Shown: positions 18,353-28,502, counted from the stretch's first letter. The stretch: 64,000 bases of DNA from Pantoea sp. (GCF_028283705.1 NZ_JAPWKD010000018.1:62001-126000); one strand, 5' to 3'. The notes: generated by a model from the sequence alone, not told the origin. Numbers and translations: made by a program.

Positions 18353-19840
18353 TTAATCAGCCAGATAACGTTGTTCAAGATGCTGGCGGAAATAGTGCGG
18401 ATTTAAGCTTTCTCCGGTGGCGTTGACCAGCAATTGCCCGGTCGGGAAACGGCTGCCGTGCTGCCAGATATTCTGTTGCAGCCAGTCAAACACCGGTTGT
18501 AAATCCCCCTGCAGAATCAGCTCGCTGACCTGTGGAATGGCGCGCTTCACCGCCTGGAACAGCTGTGCCGCATACATGGCTCCGAGGGTGTAGGTCGGGA
18601 AGTAACCAAAGGCTCCATCCGTCCAGTGGATATCCTGCATACAGCCATCACGATAATTGCCACGTGTATCCATGCCGAGTGCATCCTGCATCTTTTCATC
18701 CCACAGCGCAGGAATATCGTCTACCTCGATCTCGCCCTCAATCAACGCACGTTCAATCTCGTAACGTAAAATCACGTGTGCCGGATAGCTAAGTTCGTCG
18801 GCATCAACACGGATCAGGCCCGGTCTCACACGTTGCGTCAGACGGATAAAATTATCACTGGCGAGGGCGGGCTGATCGCCCATCAGCGCAATCACCTGCG
18901 GCTGGATTCGTTGCAGAAACTCGCGGCTGCGTCCCAGCTGCATCTCCATAAATAGACTTTGCGATTCGTGCATCGCGGTGGAACGCGCATGCGCAACCGG
19001 CTGCCCGCGCCACTGCTGGGGCAGATTCTGTTCATAACGGGCGTGACCGGTTTCGTGGATCACCCCCATCATCGCGCTGAGAAATTCGTTCTCATTGTAA
19101 CGGGTGGTGATGCGGACATCTTCCGGCACACCGCCGCAGAAAGGGTGGGCACTGACGTCGAGACGGCCATGATTGAAATCGAAGCCGAGGGTGCCCATCA
19201 GGCTCAACCCGAGTTGCTTTTGTGATTCGATAGCAAACGGACCGACCGGCGTGGTGACGGGATGCTGCAGTTGTTTTGCCACCACTTTTTGCAGCAGTTC
19301 CGGCAGCCAGCTTTTTAACTCGCCAAAGGTCTGGTCAAGCTGAGCACTGGTCATACCCGGTTCGAACACGTCAAGCAGTGCATCGTAGCGGGAGACGCCC
19401 AGCGCCTCAGCACGCAGCTGTGCTTCTTCGCGGCTCAGTTTCACCACATCTTTCAGATTGGCGGCGAATCCCTGCCAGTCATTCGCCGGACGCTGCTGAC
19501 GCCAGGCGTGCTCACAACGGGAACCCGCCAGCGATTTTGCTTCAACTAATGAGGCCGGGAGAAGGGTAGCCTGTTGCCAGGCACGGCGCATTTCCGTCAG
19601 GTTTGCCTGCTCCACATCATTGAGAGATTCCTGCTGCGCGGCATCAAACAAGCCACCGAGGCGTTTATCGGTCAGAATTTCGTGCATAAATACGCTCAGC
19701 TCGGCCATGGCTTCACCACGGGCGCGGCTGCCACCGGCAGGCATGGTAGTTTGCATATCCACACCGGCGATAGCGCCTAAATGGCCGAAGCGAGACAGAC
19801 GCAGAAAAGTGCGGCTAAGTTCCTGATAAGCTGAGGACAC
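18353..19840 (-). CDS. M32 (Taq-type) metallocarboxypeptidase
   Basis: This 495-residue zinc enzyme removes C-terminal residues from peptides in the cytoplasm. Two family signatures are clear: HETGH (in GVIHETGHARYEQ, around residue 265) with zinc ligands and the catalytic Glu, and HESQS (in STAMHESQSLF, around 295) with the third ligand. A C-terminal YPAHVILRYEIER motif is also typical. I start at GTG 19840 because AGGAG lies 7 bp upstream; a longer TTG start at 19846 would crowd that site. Only 14 bp separate it from the rstB stop, so it probably belongs to the rstA-rstB transcript. The E. coli neighbour tus is not found there. Confidence 0.9.
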   Translation of the reverse strand: MSSAYQELSRTFLRLSRFGHLGAIAGVDMQTTMPAGGSRARGEAMAELSVFMHEILTDKRLGGLFDAAQQESLNDVEQANLTEMRRAWQQATLLPASLVEAKSLAGSRCEHAWRQQRPANDWQGFAANLKDVVKLSREEAQLRAEALGVSRYDALLDVFEPGMTSAQLDQTFGELKSWLPELLQKVVAKQLQHPVTTPVGPFAIESQKQLGLSLMGTLGFDFNHGRLDVSAHPFCGGVPEDVRITTRYNENEFLSAMMGVIHETGHARYEQNLPQQWRGQPVAHARSTAMHESQSLFMEMQLGRSREFLQRIQPQVIALMGDQPALASDNFIRLTQRVRPGLIRVDADELSYPAHVILRYEIERALIEGEIEVDDIPALWDEKMQDALGMDTRGNYRDGCMQDIHWTDGAFGYFPTYTLGAMYAAQLFQAVKRAIPQVSELILQGDLQPVFDWLQQNIWQHGSRFPTGQLLVNATGESLNPHYFRQHLEQRYLAD

Positions 19841-19854
19841 GGGCAAACTCCTTG

Positions 19855-21162
19855 TTAGGTTAAGCGCGACGGGATTTCCCGCAAGGGTAGATCAACCGGC
19901 CAGCAAAAGCGAACGCTGGCACCGCCCAGCGGGCTGCTCTCAATGGTGACATTGCCCTGCAACGCAAGGGCGATGGAGTGGACGATCGCCAGACCGAGGC
20001 CGCAGCCGCCGGTGGCACGATCGCGGCTGGGATCGAGGCGCACAAAAGGCTCAAACACGCGTTCACGTTCTTCCTGTGGGATGCCCGGGCCGTCATCTTC
20101 CACCTGCAAACACCCGATACTGCCATCAAACCACAGGCTGACGCGCAGCCGTTGTTGTGCGTAGCGCAGCGCGTTATTGACCAGGTTATCCAGCACGCGC
20201 TCCATCAGACGGGTATCAGCGACGCCAACGTTTTCACGTTGCGGAATGTCGAGATAGATCTGCGCCTGCGGATTCACCGCCTGCACATCTTCAATATGCA
20301 GGCGCAGCCATTCGGCGAGATCGAAAGATTTCAGGGTGAGATCGACACGCGGACGGTCGAGGCGCGCATAGGTCAGCAGCTCCTCGATTAAGCTTTCCAG
20401 CTGGCCGATATCCCGGTTCAGCGCTGCAGATTCATTTTCGCTCAGGTTTTCACTCATCTCCAGCCGGTAGCGCAGACGTACCAGTGGGGTGCGTAATTCA
20501 TGGGCGATACCGTCGATCAACTGCTTTTTACTGGCAACCAGCGTGTTGATGTTATCGGCCATCTGGTTGAAGGCGACGCCGAGACGGAACAGGCTGGAGG
20601 TGCTGTCAAAATGGGTACGCACATCCAGTTCACCGCGACCAAAGCGTTGTGCTGCCTTTTCCAGCCGCAGCATTTCTTTCCAGTGGGGACGCATCCAGAT
20701 AAACACGGGCAACGCCAGCGACATGCCGATAAAAGCCAGCAGCGCGATATCCAGCAGACGCATCTGATGCAGATAAAACAGGTAAGGAATCGGGCCAACG
20801 GATAACACATAATGGCTGCGCGGAATGTGTTGCAGGAAGGTGTATTGATCGTCAAGCGCCACGATTTCGCCTGCACGTAACCGCTTCATATCCGGCTCGT
20901 CCAGTTCATACTTACTCATCGGCTCGATGTGCAGATTAAAGGATAAATCGAGATCGAGGCTGCGGATGGTTTTGTTCCAGTCACGCGGCGGGATCTCACG
21001 CAACTCGCTGCGCATCAAAAACAGCGAACTGGCCATTAAATCATTCATCGACTGGCGTCCGGCGCGTTCGGCGGTGAATTTGTACACCAGCCCTACCAGC
21101 AAGGTCATCACCAGAAAGCAGACGAAAAGTAACAGATAGAACTGGATAAAGAGCTTTCTCAT
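19855..21162 (-). CDS. rstB: RstB sensor histidine kinase
   Basis: A 435-residue inner-membrane kinase. It has a first helix at residues 8-27, a periplasmic domain to about 135, a second helix near 137-155, a HAMP linker, and an H-box with phospho-acceptor His221 (GIAHELRTPL). The N box (LVNNALRYA) and G boxes (EDDGPGIP, GGCGLGLAI) follow. It partners RstA and in E. coli is under PhoPQ control. Its ATG overlaps the rstA stop by 4 bp (ATGA), so the two are coupled. Confidence 0.95.
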   Translation of the reverse strand: MRKLFIQFYLLLFVCFLVMTLLVGLVYKFTAERAGRQSMNDLMASSLFLMRSELREIPPRDWNKTIRSLDLDLSFNLHIEPMSKYELDEPDMKRLRAGEIVALDDQYTFLQHIPRSHYVLSVGPIPYLFYLHQMRLLDIALLAFIGMSLALPVFIWMRPHWKEMLRLEKAAQRFGRGELDVRTHFDSTSSLFRLGVAFNQMADNINTLVASKKQLIDGIAHELRTPLVRLRYRLEMSENLSENESAALNRDIGQLESLIEELLTYARLDRPRVDLTLKSFDLAEWLRLHIEDVQAVNPQAQIYLDIPQRENVGVADTRLMERVLDNLVNNALRYAQQRLRVSLWFDGSIGCLQVEDDGPGIPQEERERVFEPFVRLDPSRDRATGGCGLGLAIVHSIALALQGNVTIESSPLGGASVRFCWPVDLPLREIPSRLT

Positions 21163-21884
21163 GCGGAACGGGTATCCCAGGCCTGCGGCGCGAACAGGTA
21201 GCCTTTGTTGCGGATGGTTTTGATGCGGAACGGCTCGGTGGCGCTGTCATAAAGTTTCTTGCGCAGGCGCGAAATTGCCACATCAATGCTGCGATCCATC
21301 CCGTCATAGCTGACGCCACGCAGGGTTTGTAATAACGCATCACGGTTGAGAATCTGCCCGGCGTGGTTGGCCAGTTCCCACAGCAGGTCAAAGTCCGCGG
21401 TCGAAAGGGTGATGTTTTCCTCAAACAACGTGACCTGACGATTCAGCGCATCGATAGTCAGCGAGCCAAAGCGTAGTACCTTCTGCGAACTTTGTACCGC
21501 CGGGGTAACTTCCGGCTGTCCGATATGCGCCTGACGCAAATGCAGACGCAGGCGCGCCAGCAGCACCGCAGGTGGGGTGGTTTTCAGAATATAATCGTTG
21601 GCACCCATTTCCAGCGCCAGAATGTGGTTCATATCGCTGTCGAGCGATGTCAGCAACACAATGGGGCCTTGCCAGCTGGCACGTAAGTCGCGACATAAAG
21701 TCATGCCGTCTTTGCCCGGCAGCATGATATCCAGCATCACTAAATCGGGATCGGCGGCGGCAATGGTGGCTTCAGCGCGGTCACCGCGCGTTTCCACAAT
21801 TACTTCAATGTCATGACGTCCGAGGTAGGCAGCGATCAGCTCACCGACTTCCGGTTCATCTTCCACATATACAATCTTGTTCAT
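21159..21884 (-). CDS. rstA: RstA response regulator
   Basis: A 241-residue OmpR/PhoB-type regulator. The receiver domain has the acidic pair near residues 8-10, phospho-acceptor Asp52 (VMLDIMLPGKDG) and the conserved Lys in NDYILKTTPP. The C-terminal winged helix ends in RNKGYLF. RstA binds TACATNTNGTTACA boxes, and one lies before asr in this window. First gene of rstA-rstB. I did not find a convincing PhoP box upstream. Confidence 0.95.
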   Translation of the reverse strand: MNKIVYVEDEPEVGELIAAYLGRHDIEVIVETRGDRAEATIAAADPDLVMLDIMLPGKDGMTLCRDLRASWQGPIVLLTSLDSDMNHILALEMGANDYILKTTPPAVLLARLRLHLRQAHIGQPEVTPAVQSSQKVLRFGSLTIDALNRQVTLFEENITLSTADFDLLWELANHAGQILNRDALLQTLRGVSYDGMDRSIDVAISRLRKKLYDSATEPFRIKTIRNKGYLFAPQAWDTRSA

Positions 21885-22061
21885 AATCCACTATGACTGG
21901 TGAGTATGGACAGCAGCATAGCGTTTTCAGCTGTCGAGCTCTATGCTACAGCACGAAATATCCTTTGCTCTCTGGTATCCGGGCCGTGAAATGTGCCATT
22001 ATTAGCAGCGCGTTGTGGCGCAAGGTTCGGAACCGTAATGAAAAACAGGAGGAGTGCGAGG

Positions 22062-22475
22062 GTGTCTGATAAAGAGCTGGCTTCAGCCGGATACAGTGAC
22101 CGCATCTGCTTCAATTACAGTGATTTCCTTTCCGCCTCGTGCAAAAAACGCTGGAGCTTCGTTGACGCCATTTATGGTGTGTTGCCCATTTTTGGTATGG
22201 TCACCCGTAAATCAGCGCACAGTCTACAGGCCAGCGACGATCATCTGAAAGAATTAGCATTACAAATCATTTCAACTCAGGTCAGTGATGAGATCAACAT
22301 TGCGCGCCTGATCACCCTGGCTGAACAGCAGCACATCAGCCGTTTCGATATCCAGTTACCTTATCCGCTGTCAGCGGAGCAGCTTGACGCCATCCATCAG
22401 GAATACCGTAAGCCGCTCAACCTGACACAGCAGGGTGACCTGCTGTGCGTGACCATCCCTGGACAGCCGCATTAA
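22062..22475 (+). CDS. Hypothetical protein, 137 residues
   Basis: I do not recognise this family. The protein starts MSDKELASAGYSDRICFNYS (GTG start) and has a modestly hydrophobic stretch around YGVLPIFGMVT but no clear signal peptide. The second half reads like a regular alpha/beta domain (SRFDIQLPYPLSAEQLDAI). The GTG at 22062 is preferred because AGGAGG lies about 7-9 bp upstream; an ATG at 22038 and a GTG at 21993 are in frame but badly placed. It converges with ydgI, the stops overlapping by 4 bp, and is divergent from rstA, so it could share control with it. Confidence 0.65.
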   Translation: MSDKELASAGYSDRICFNYSDFLSASCKKRWSFVDAIYGVLPIFGMVTRKSAHSLQASDDHLKELALQIISTQVSDEINIARLITLAEQQHISRFDIQLPYPLSAEQLDAIHQEYRKPLNLTQQGDLLCVTIPGQPH

Positions 22476-23863
22476 TTTGTCAGCTGCCACACGGCGGGCA
22501 GTGAGGCGGCGATTAACAAGACGATAGCGATACGTTCCAGCTGTGACAGCGTCTGACTGGCACGGCCGCCACGGCGCGCATACAGAAACAACAGCACACC
22601 CGGCGCATACAGCACCACGGACAGCAGCAGATGCAACGGACCTGACGCATACAACAGCCAGATACCGTACAGGCTGGCACCGATACCCGTCAGCATCGCC
22701 AGGGGTTTTTGCTGCCCGCGAACCACCTTGATCAGATACAAACCGACCAGCAGGTAAGGCACGAGAATCATCTCCGAGGCGATGGTGAGCAGAGTATTGT
22801 AATCCGCGCCAGTGACGGCAATCAGAATCAGACACACCTGCACGCTGCCATTGGTCAGCCATAGCGAGGCAGCGGGGGAGTTATGGCGGTTCTGCCGGGC
22901 AATGCTGCGCGGAAACGCCCCCAATTGCGCGGCGAGAAACGGGACTTCAGCGGCCATAATGGTCCAGCTCAGATAGGCACCGCACACCGAGATGATTAAG
23001 CCGATGGCGATGACTGCGTCACCCCAGTGGCCGATCAGATGTTGCATCAATCCGGCCATCGAGGGATTACGCATTTGCGCCAGCTCCGCGCGCGGTACCA
23101 CACCCAGCGACAGCAGCGTCACCAGCAGATAAACCAGCAGCGCGGCCAGCACCGCCAGCATTGTCGCGCGACCCACATCTTGCTTATGGCGCGCGCGGGC
23201 TGAGACCACCACTGCACCTTCAACACCGATAAACACCCAAAGGGTGATCAGCATGGTTTGCTTCACCTGCTCCCACAGCGGTTTACCGAGCGCCACACCG
23301 CTAAAATCGAGGCGAAAATGATCGTAGTTAAATGCCATTACCGCCAGCACCACAAACAGCAGTAGCGGAACCAGTTTGCCCAGTGTCGCTAGCACATTGA
23401 TGCTGGCTGCCGTCTGCACGCCGCGCAGCACCAGCGCATGGACCAGCCACAGCGACACCGATGCACCGAGCATCGCCTGCCAGGTATTACCATCCCCAAA
23501 CACCACGTGATCGGGCGTATCGGTAAAAAAGCTCAGCGCAGAAAACACAATCACCAGATAGGAAACGTTAGCAATGACCGCGCAAAGCCAGTATCCCCAC
23601 GCAGAACAGAAACCCATCAGCTCGCCAAACCCGGCACGGGCATAGGTAAAGATACCGCCATCCAGCTCGGGTTTGAGGCGTGTCAGCAAGAGCATCGCCA
23701 GGGAAAGAAACAGAATTCCCACACCGGTAATTAACCAGCCAATCAGCAATGCCGCCGGACCAGCGACTGCGGCCATATTTTGTGGCAGGCTAAAAACACC
23801 CGCTCCCAGCATTGAACTGAGTACCAGCGCAGTGAGTGCACTAAGACCTAATTTTTTATCCAA
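22472..23863 (-). CDS. ydgI: YdgI, basic amino-acid antiporter (APC family)
   Basis: A 463-residue twelve-helix transporter very close to E. coli YdgI, a putative arginine/ornithine antiporter of the ArcD/LysP-like APA branch. The N-terminus (MDKKLGLSALTALVLSSMLG) and the following GAGVFSLPQNMAAVAGP form the substrate-binding unwound helix typical of APC transporters. WVFIGVEGAVVVSARAR near residue 215 is the second signature. Exchange would occur across the inner membrane. It lies beside ydgH as in E. coli. No arginine deiminase or decarboxylase gene is in view to define the substrate. Confidence 0.9.
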   Translation of the reverse strand: MDKKLGLSALTALVLSSMLGAGVFSLPQNMAAVAGPAALLIGWLITGVGILFLSLAMLLLTRLKPELDGGIFTYARAGFGELMGFCSAWGYWLCAVIANVSYLVIVFSALSFFTDTPDHVVFGDGNTWQAMLGASVSLWLVHALVLRGVQTAASINVLATLGKLVPLLLFVVLAVMAFNYDHFRLDFSGVALGKPLWEQVKQTMLITLWVFIGVEGAVVVSARARHKQDVGRATMLAVLAALLVYLLVTLLSLGVVPRAELAQMRNPSMAGLMQHLIGHWGDAVIAIGLIISVCGAYLSWTIMAAEVPFLAAQLGAFPRSIARQNRHNSPAASLWLTNGSVQVCLILIAVTGADYNTLLTIASEMILVPYLLVGLYLIKVVRGQQKPLAMLTGIGASLYGIWLLYASGPLHLLLSVVLYAPGVLLFLYARRGGRASQTLSQLERIAIVLLIAASLPAVWQLTN

Positions 23864-24035
23864 AACGCCATTCCTGAGCAGCAGAGTATGCTGGGTAAAA
23901 ACGATTCCGTTGGATAATGACGCGACAAATCGTCGGGTTTTAAACGGAATGCCCTGAAAATCAGGCGGCAGATTTTACGGAGTGCGTAGCGGGAAGGCAA
24001 TGAATGATGATGCAGATATGGTTAGCTTTTATGCA

Positions 24036-24064
24036 AACAGCAGGGCGACGAGTGCCGCCCTGCC
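24036..24064 (-). terminator. Hairpin terminator after ydgH
   Basis: GCAGGGCG and CGCCCTGC form an 8-bp stem between the ydgH stop and ydgI. On the minus strand it is followed by TGTTTGCAT, a weak T-rich tail. Confidence 0.55.
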
Positions 24065-24070
24065 TGAAGA

Positions 24071-25024
24071 TTACTTGAACAGGTCTGCGGTGACGGTCAG
24101 GTTGCCGCCGCTCTGGTTCTGCCATTGACGGGTGACGTGGTAATACTTCGCCCCTTTATCTCCGGCACGTTTCGCCACTTCTTCAGAAACTTCAGTCGGT
24201 GAACCGAAGTGGCCGGTAAAGGTCACGGTATCAAACGGCTGCATTTGTGCCGCAGTAATCGCGTTCACTTCCTGAATTTTCTTACCGTCGGCTAAGGTTA
24301 CCGTGTAACGCTCACCGGTGGAGGTCTGGGTTTCGAAGAAACGACCCACTTTAGTGGTTGGGGTTTCTGAAGAGGCAACGCCCGGGATCTCAACGTTTTT
24401 CGCGGCAGCACCACCTGCGGCCAGTGCGGCTTTACCCGCTTCAGAATCAGCAGGGATCAGGTTCGGGCTCTGAACTTTGCGTTCTTTGGCATCGGCTTTG
24501 TAGACATAAGCGGTGACGTACTGGTTACCGCCATTGTTGGCATCGATCTGACGAACAATAAAGAAAGAGGCCGCGCCTTTCTCTTTCGCTGCTTTAGAAA
24601 TAGCGTCGTTTACATCAGGCTGGCTGGGGAAAAAGCCGCTGACGGAAACGGTATCGAACGGCTCCAGACGGTAAGCTTCCGCTTTTGGCAGCGCTTTTAC
24701 GCCATTGTAGCTGAGGTATTCAGTCTGCTTTGATGCTTCCGGAGCGTCCGCGTGGTAAAGATCTGCGGTGACGCGCCAGTTGCCGCTGTTGCCGTTGCTG
24801 TCGTTGATGCCCTGAATGTAATAAGAGGCAGCGCCCAATTCGTCAGCACGTTTAGAGACGGCGTCAGCAGCGTCGCCAATCGCGTTGAAACGGCCGGTGA
24901 TATTAATACGTTGGAATGGCTTCAACGCGGCCGCTTTTTCCGGCGTCAGTTCCTGCGCAGCAAACGCATTGGCTGCCAGCAGTGATAACAAGGTGGACGC
25001 CAGAATAGTGTTCTTAAGCTTCAT
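24071..25024 (-). CDS. ydgH: YdgH, secreted protein with three DUF1471 domains
   Basis: A 317-residue periplasmic protein with a signal peptide (ILASTLLSLLAANAFA) and three DUF1471 (YdgH/BhsA/McbA) domains, near residues 33-95, 118-178 and 255-317. Each has a similar strand-helix-strand pattern (FQRINITGRFNAIGDAADAV; FDTVSVSGFFPSQPDVNDAI; FDTVTFTGHFGSPTEVSEEV). Small DUF1471 proteins are stress-induced envelope factors; the role of the triple protein is unclear. An unusual 26-bp palindrome lies 74 bp upstream. Confidence 0.92.
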   Translation of the reverse strand: MKLKNTILASTLLSLLAANAFAAQELTPEKAAALKPFQRINITGRFNAIGDAADAVSKRADELGAASYYIQGINDSNGNSGNWRVTADLYHADAPEASKQTEYLSYNGVKALPKAEAYRLEPFDTVSVSGFFPSQPDVNDAISKAAKEKGAASFFIVRQIDANNGGNQYVTAYVYKADAKERKVQSPNLIPADSEAGKAALAAGGAAAKNVEIPGVASSETPTTKVGRFFETQTSTGERYTVTLADGKKIQEVNAITAAQMQPFDTVTFTGHFGSPTEVSEEVAKRAGDKGAKYYHVTRQWQNQSGGNLTVTADLFK

Positions 25025-25097
25025 AAAAATGATCCTTCGCCTTACGCAAAAATGAGTACGAAAACGTGCTGGACTCTTGATGTATAACAGATTAGCC

Positions 25098-25123
25098 GCT
25101 GATTATTACATGTAATAATCAGC
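25098..25123. promoter_or_regulatory. 26-bp perfect palindrome before ydgH
   Basis: The sequence GCTGATTATTACA is followed immediately by its exact reverse complement, with no loop. If TATACA (25081-25086, minus strand) is the ydgH -10, the palindrome covers the -35. That is typical of a site for a dimeric regulator rather than an RNA hairpin. Confidence 0.6.
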
Positions 25124-25217
25124 CTGTCTCAGCCAATTTATCCGACACAGATTGACAATCTACCCGGATTATTCATTGGACTGTCATCAGTATCTGCTAT
25201 GGCGTTTTTTTGTGCGC

Positions 25218-25295
25218 GTTACCACTAAATCTGGTAACATTTAGTGCTGTAATAGTTAAGGTATTGTTAAATAAAGGTTTTTGATAACACTAAAT
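25218..25295. promoter_or_regulatory. Interlocked inverted repeats between ydgH and pntA
   Basis: GTTACC (25218-25223) pairs with GGTAAC (25233-25238) while CACTAAAT (25223-25230) pairs with ATTTAGTG (25239-25246), an interleaved pattern. A third CACTAAAT stands at 25288-25295. The rest of the 540-bp region (25025-25564) is AT-rich with no supported gene; it must hold the divergent ydgH and pntAB promoters. Confidence 0.35.
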
Positions 25296-25564
25296 TCGCC
25301 GTGACACGATTTTGCACAGCATATAATTTTTTAATATGACCAAAACGCAGTGGCAAAACGTGGCATTCAATCTTTGCTTCTGAATATTTGTGTGAATGTC
25401 ATAAGTATGCATTATCACTGTGGATCGCTATTCATATTTTCAGTAGGTTATAAAGACTTTGTTACATTGCGCATTTCGCTCATAAGTAGCTGAAACATTG
25501 TTTCAGTTACCTGAGCCTGTGCCGCTTACAGACCCTCATCCTTTAACCGATGAAAGGAAACAGT

Positions 25565-27097
25565 ATGTTAATTGGGATACCCAAAGAGCGGTTAGCCAAT
25601 GAATCGCGCGTGGCTGCCACGCCGAAAACCGTTGAGCAACTGATCAAGCTGGGATTCAGCGTCACCATCGAGCAGGGCGCAGGTATTCGTGCCAGTTTTG
25701 ATGATGAAAGTTTTGTTGCTGCAGGTGCCACCATCAGCAACACCGCTGAGGTGTGGCAGTCAGATATCGTGCTGAAAGTGAATGCGCCCGACGATGACGA
25801 AATCGCATTGACGCGTGCAGGTAGCACCCTGGTCAGCTTTATCTGGCCGGCACAGAATCCGGCGCTGCTGGAAAAACTGGCGGCACGTAACGTCACCGTG
25901 ATGGCGATGGACTCCGTGCCACGTATTTCCCGCGCCCAGGCGCTGGATGCACTCAGCTCGATGGCGAATATTGCCGGTTATCGTGCCATTGTTGAAGCCG
26001 CGCATGAATTTGGTCGTTTCTTTACCGGGCAAATCACGGCGGCAGGTAAAGTGCCTCCCGCCAAAGTGATGGTGATTGGTGCGGGCGTGGCAGGTCTGGC
26101 TGCGATTGGTGCGGCGGGTAGTCTGGGCGCTATCGTACGTGCATTCGATACCCGTCCTGAAGTGAAGGAACAGGTACAGAGTATGGGTGCCGAGTTCCTT
26201 GAGCTGGATTTCGAGGAAGAAGCGGGCAGCGGCGACGGCTATGCCAAAGTAATGTCAGAAGCCTTTATTAAGGCGGAGATGGAACTGTTTGCCGCACAAG
26301 CAAAAGACGTGGACATCATCGTCACCACGGCACTGATTCCAGGCCGCCCGGCACCGAAGCTGATTACCAAAGAGATGGTTGCCAGCATGAAACCGGGAAG
26401 CGTGATTGTCGATCTGGCGGCGCAAACCGGCGGTAACTGTGAGCTGACCGTCGCCGATCAGGTCACGCTGACCAGCAACGGCGTGAAGATCATTGGTTAC
26501 ACCGATCTGCCAAGCCGTCTGCCGACCCAGTCTTCTCAGCTGTATGGCACCAATCTGGTGAACCTGCTGAAACTGCTGTGTAAAGAGAAAGACGGTCAAA
26601 TCACTGTCGATTTCGAAGACGTGGTGATTCGTGGTGTAACGGTCATCCGTGACGGCGAAGTGACATGGCCGGCCCCGCCGATTCAGGTTTCCGCTGCACC
26701 GAAAGCCGCGCAGCCTGCTGCGGCCCCGAAACAAAAAGTCGAAGAAAAGCCGGCATCGCCGTGGCGTAAATTTGTGCTGCTGGCGTTGGCCGTGGTGCTG
26801 TTCGCCTGCCTGGCAAACGTCGCACCGCCGGAATTCCTGTCGCACTTTACCGTGTTTGCGCTCTCCTGCGTGGTGGGTTACTACGTGGTGTGGAACGTCA
26901 GCCACGCGCTGCATACCCCGCTGATGTCCGTGACCAACGCCATTTCCGGCATTATCGTGGTTGGCGCAGTGTTGCAGATGGGGCACGGCGGTTGGGTTAC
27001 GCTGCTGGCATTTATCGCGGTGTTGATCGCCAGTATCAACATCTTTGGTGGCTTTACTGTCACCCAGCGCATGCTGAAAATGTTTCGTAAGAATTAA
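25565..27097 (+). CDS. pntA: NAD(P) transhydrogenase subunit alpha
   Basis: PntA is the NAD(H)-binding subunit of the proton-pumping transhydrogenase, which uses the proton gradient to make NADPH. At 510 residues it equals the E. coli protein. The start [20 protein letters not shown] is chosen at 25565, behind AGGAAA; an in-frame upstream ATG at 25550 is less likely. The nucleotide site [20 protein letters not shown] lies near residue 172. A Pro/Ala linker near 380-400 is followed by three to four C-terminal membrane helices. pntB starts 11 bp after its stop. Confidence 0.97.
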   Translation: MLIGIPKERLANESRVAATPKTVEQLIKLGFSVTIEQGAGIRASFDDESFVAAGATISNTAEVWQSDIVLKVNAPDDDEIALTRAGSTLVSFIWPAQNPALLEKLAARNVTVMAMDSVPRISRAQALDALSSMANIAGYRAIVEAAHEFGRFFTGQITAAGKVPPAKVMVIGAGVAGLAAIGAAGSLGAIVRAFDTRPEVKEQVQSMGAEFLELDFEEEAGSGDGYAKVMSEAFIKAEMELFAAQAKDVDIIVTTALIPGRPAPKLITKEMVASMKPGSVIVDLAAQTGGNCELTVADQVTLTSNGVKIIGYTDLPSRLPTQSSQLYGTNLVNLLKLLCKEKDGQITVDFEDVVIRGVTVIRDGEVTWPAPPIQVSAAPKAAQPAAAPKQKVEEKPASPWRKFVLLALAVVLFACLANVAPPEFLSHFTVFALSCVVGYYVVWNVSHALHTPLMSVTNAISGIIVVGAVLQMGHGGWVTLLAFIAVLIASINIFGGFTVTQRMLKMFRKN

Positions 27098-27108
27098 GGG
27101 GTAACAAC

Positions 27109-28497
27109 ATGTCTGGCGGATTAGTCACTGCAGCATACATTGTTGCCGCGATTCTGTTTATTTTCAGCCTTGCCGGTCTCTCTAAACATGAGACTTCAAA
27201 GCAGGGTAACATTTTTGGCATGAGCGGGATGGCTCTCGCGCTACTCGCAACCATCTTTGGTCCCAACAGTGGTCACGTTGCCTGGATCCTGCTGGCGATG
27301 GTGATCGGCGGTGCAATTGGTGTCCGTCTGGCAAAGAAAGTCGAAATGACCGAAATGCCGGAACTGGTTGCTATTCTGCACAGCTTCGTTGGTCTGGCGG
27401 CGGTGCTGGTAGGTTTTAACAGCTACCTCGACCACGCACCGGGGCTGTCGGCGGTGATGGAAAACATCCATCTGACCGAAGTGTTTCTCGGCATCTTTAT
27501 TGGTGCGGTCACCTTCACCGGTTCAATCGTCGCCTTTGGCAAACTGCGCGGTAAAATTTCATCGCGTCCACTGATGCTGCCGCATCGCCACAAGCTGAAT
27601 CTGCTGGCGCTGGTGGTTTCATTTGCGCTGCTGGTGTGGTTTGTCCGCACGGAAAGTACCGGTGCACAGGTGTTTGCGCTGCTGCTGATGACGGTGATCG
27701 CGCTGGCATTTGGCTGGCACCTGGTGGCCTCGATCGGCGGTGCTGACATGCCGGTAGTGGTCTCCATGCTGAACTCCTATTCAGGTTGGGCAGCGGCGGC
27801 GGCCGGTTTCATGCTGAGCAACGACCTGTTGATCGTCACCGGTGCGCTGGTGGGTTCGAGCGGTGCCATCCTGTCTTACATTATGTGTAAGGCGATGAAC
27901 CGTTCGTTTATCAGCGTGATTGCCGGTGGCTTTGGTACGGATACCAGCGTCGGTGGTGAAAGCGAAGAAGCCGGTGAACACCGTGAGATCAACGTCGAAG
28001 AAACCGCAGAGCTGCTGAAATCCTCAACCTCAGTGATCATCACCCCCGGCTACGGCATGGCGGTGGCGCAGGCGCAGTATCCGGTGGCGGAAATCACCGA
28101 GAAATTGCGCGCACGCGGTATCAAAGTGCGTTTTGGTATTCACCCGGTGGCCGGTCGTCTGCCTGGTCATATGAACGTGCTGCTGGCGGAAGCCAAAGTG
28201 CCGTATGACGTAGTGCTGGAGATGGATGAGATCAACGATGATTTCAGCGATACCGACACCGTACTGGTTATCGGTGCGAACGACACCGTGAACCCGGCAG
28301 CGCAGGAAGATCCACGCAGTCCTATCGCGGGTATGCCAGTGCTGGAAGTCTGGAAAGCGCAGAACGTTATTGTCTTCAAACGTTCCATGAATACCGGCTA
28401 TGCCGGTGTGCAGAACCCGCTGTTCTTCAAAGACAACACCCAGATGTTGTTTGGTGATGCGAAGGCCAGCGTAGAAGGCATCCTGCGCGCGTTGTAA
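27109..28497 (+). CDS. pntB: NAD(P) transhydrogenase subunit beta
   Basis: PntB carries about nine N-terminal membrane helices, which form the proton channel with PntA, and a C-terminal NADP(H)-binding domain. Length is 462 residues, as in E. coli. The domain is visible from about residue 290, with the [15 protein letters not shown] fingerprint and [14 protein letters not shown]. It is translated from the same mRNA as pntA and ends at a strong hairpin terminator. With nifJ, ldhA and fnr nearby, the region is rich in redox functions, although E. coli also keeps most of these near each other. Confidence 0.97.
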   Translation: MSGGLVTAAYIVAAILFIFSLAGLSKHETSKQGNIFGMSGMALALLATIFGPNSGHVAWILLAMVIGGAIGVRLAKKVEMTEMPELVAILHSFVGLAAVLVGFNSYLDHAPGLSAVMENIHLTEVFLGIFIGAVTFTGSIVAFGKLRGKISSRPLMLPHRHKLNLLALVVSFALLVWFVRTESTGAQVFALLLMTVIALAFGWHLVASIGGADMPVVVSMLNSYSGWAAAAAGFMLSNDLLIVTGALVGSSGAILSYIMCKAMNRSFISVIAGGFGTDTSVGGESEEAGEHREINVEETAELLKSSTSVIITPGYGMAVAQAQYPVAEITEKLRARGIKVRFGIHPVAGRLPGHMNVLLAEAKVPYDVVLEMDEINDDFSDTDTVLVIGANDTVNPAAQEDPRSPIAGMPVLEVWKAQNVIVFKRSMNTGYAGVQNPLFFKDNTQMLFGDAKASVEGILRAL

Positions 28498-28502
28498 TCA
28501 TC

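Noticed and set aside
19841..19860. A tus gene or Ter site after rstB as in E. coli
   Set aside because: Only 14 bp separate rstB from the M32 carboxypeptidase, and neither a Tus-like protein nor a Ter consensus is visible there.
26255..26986. 243-residue His/Gln/Arg-rich frame antisense to pntA
   Set aside because: Shadow frame of a highly conserved gene, with composition typical of antisense translation.
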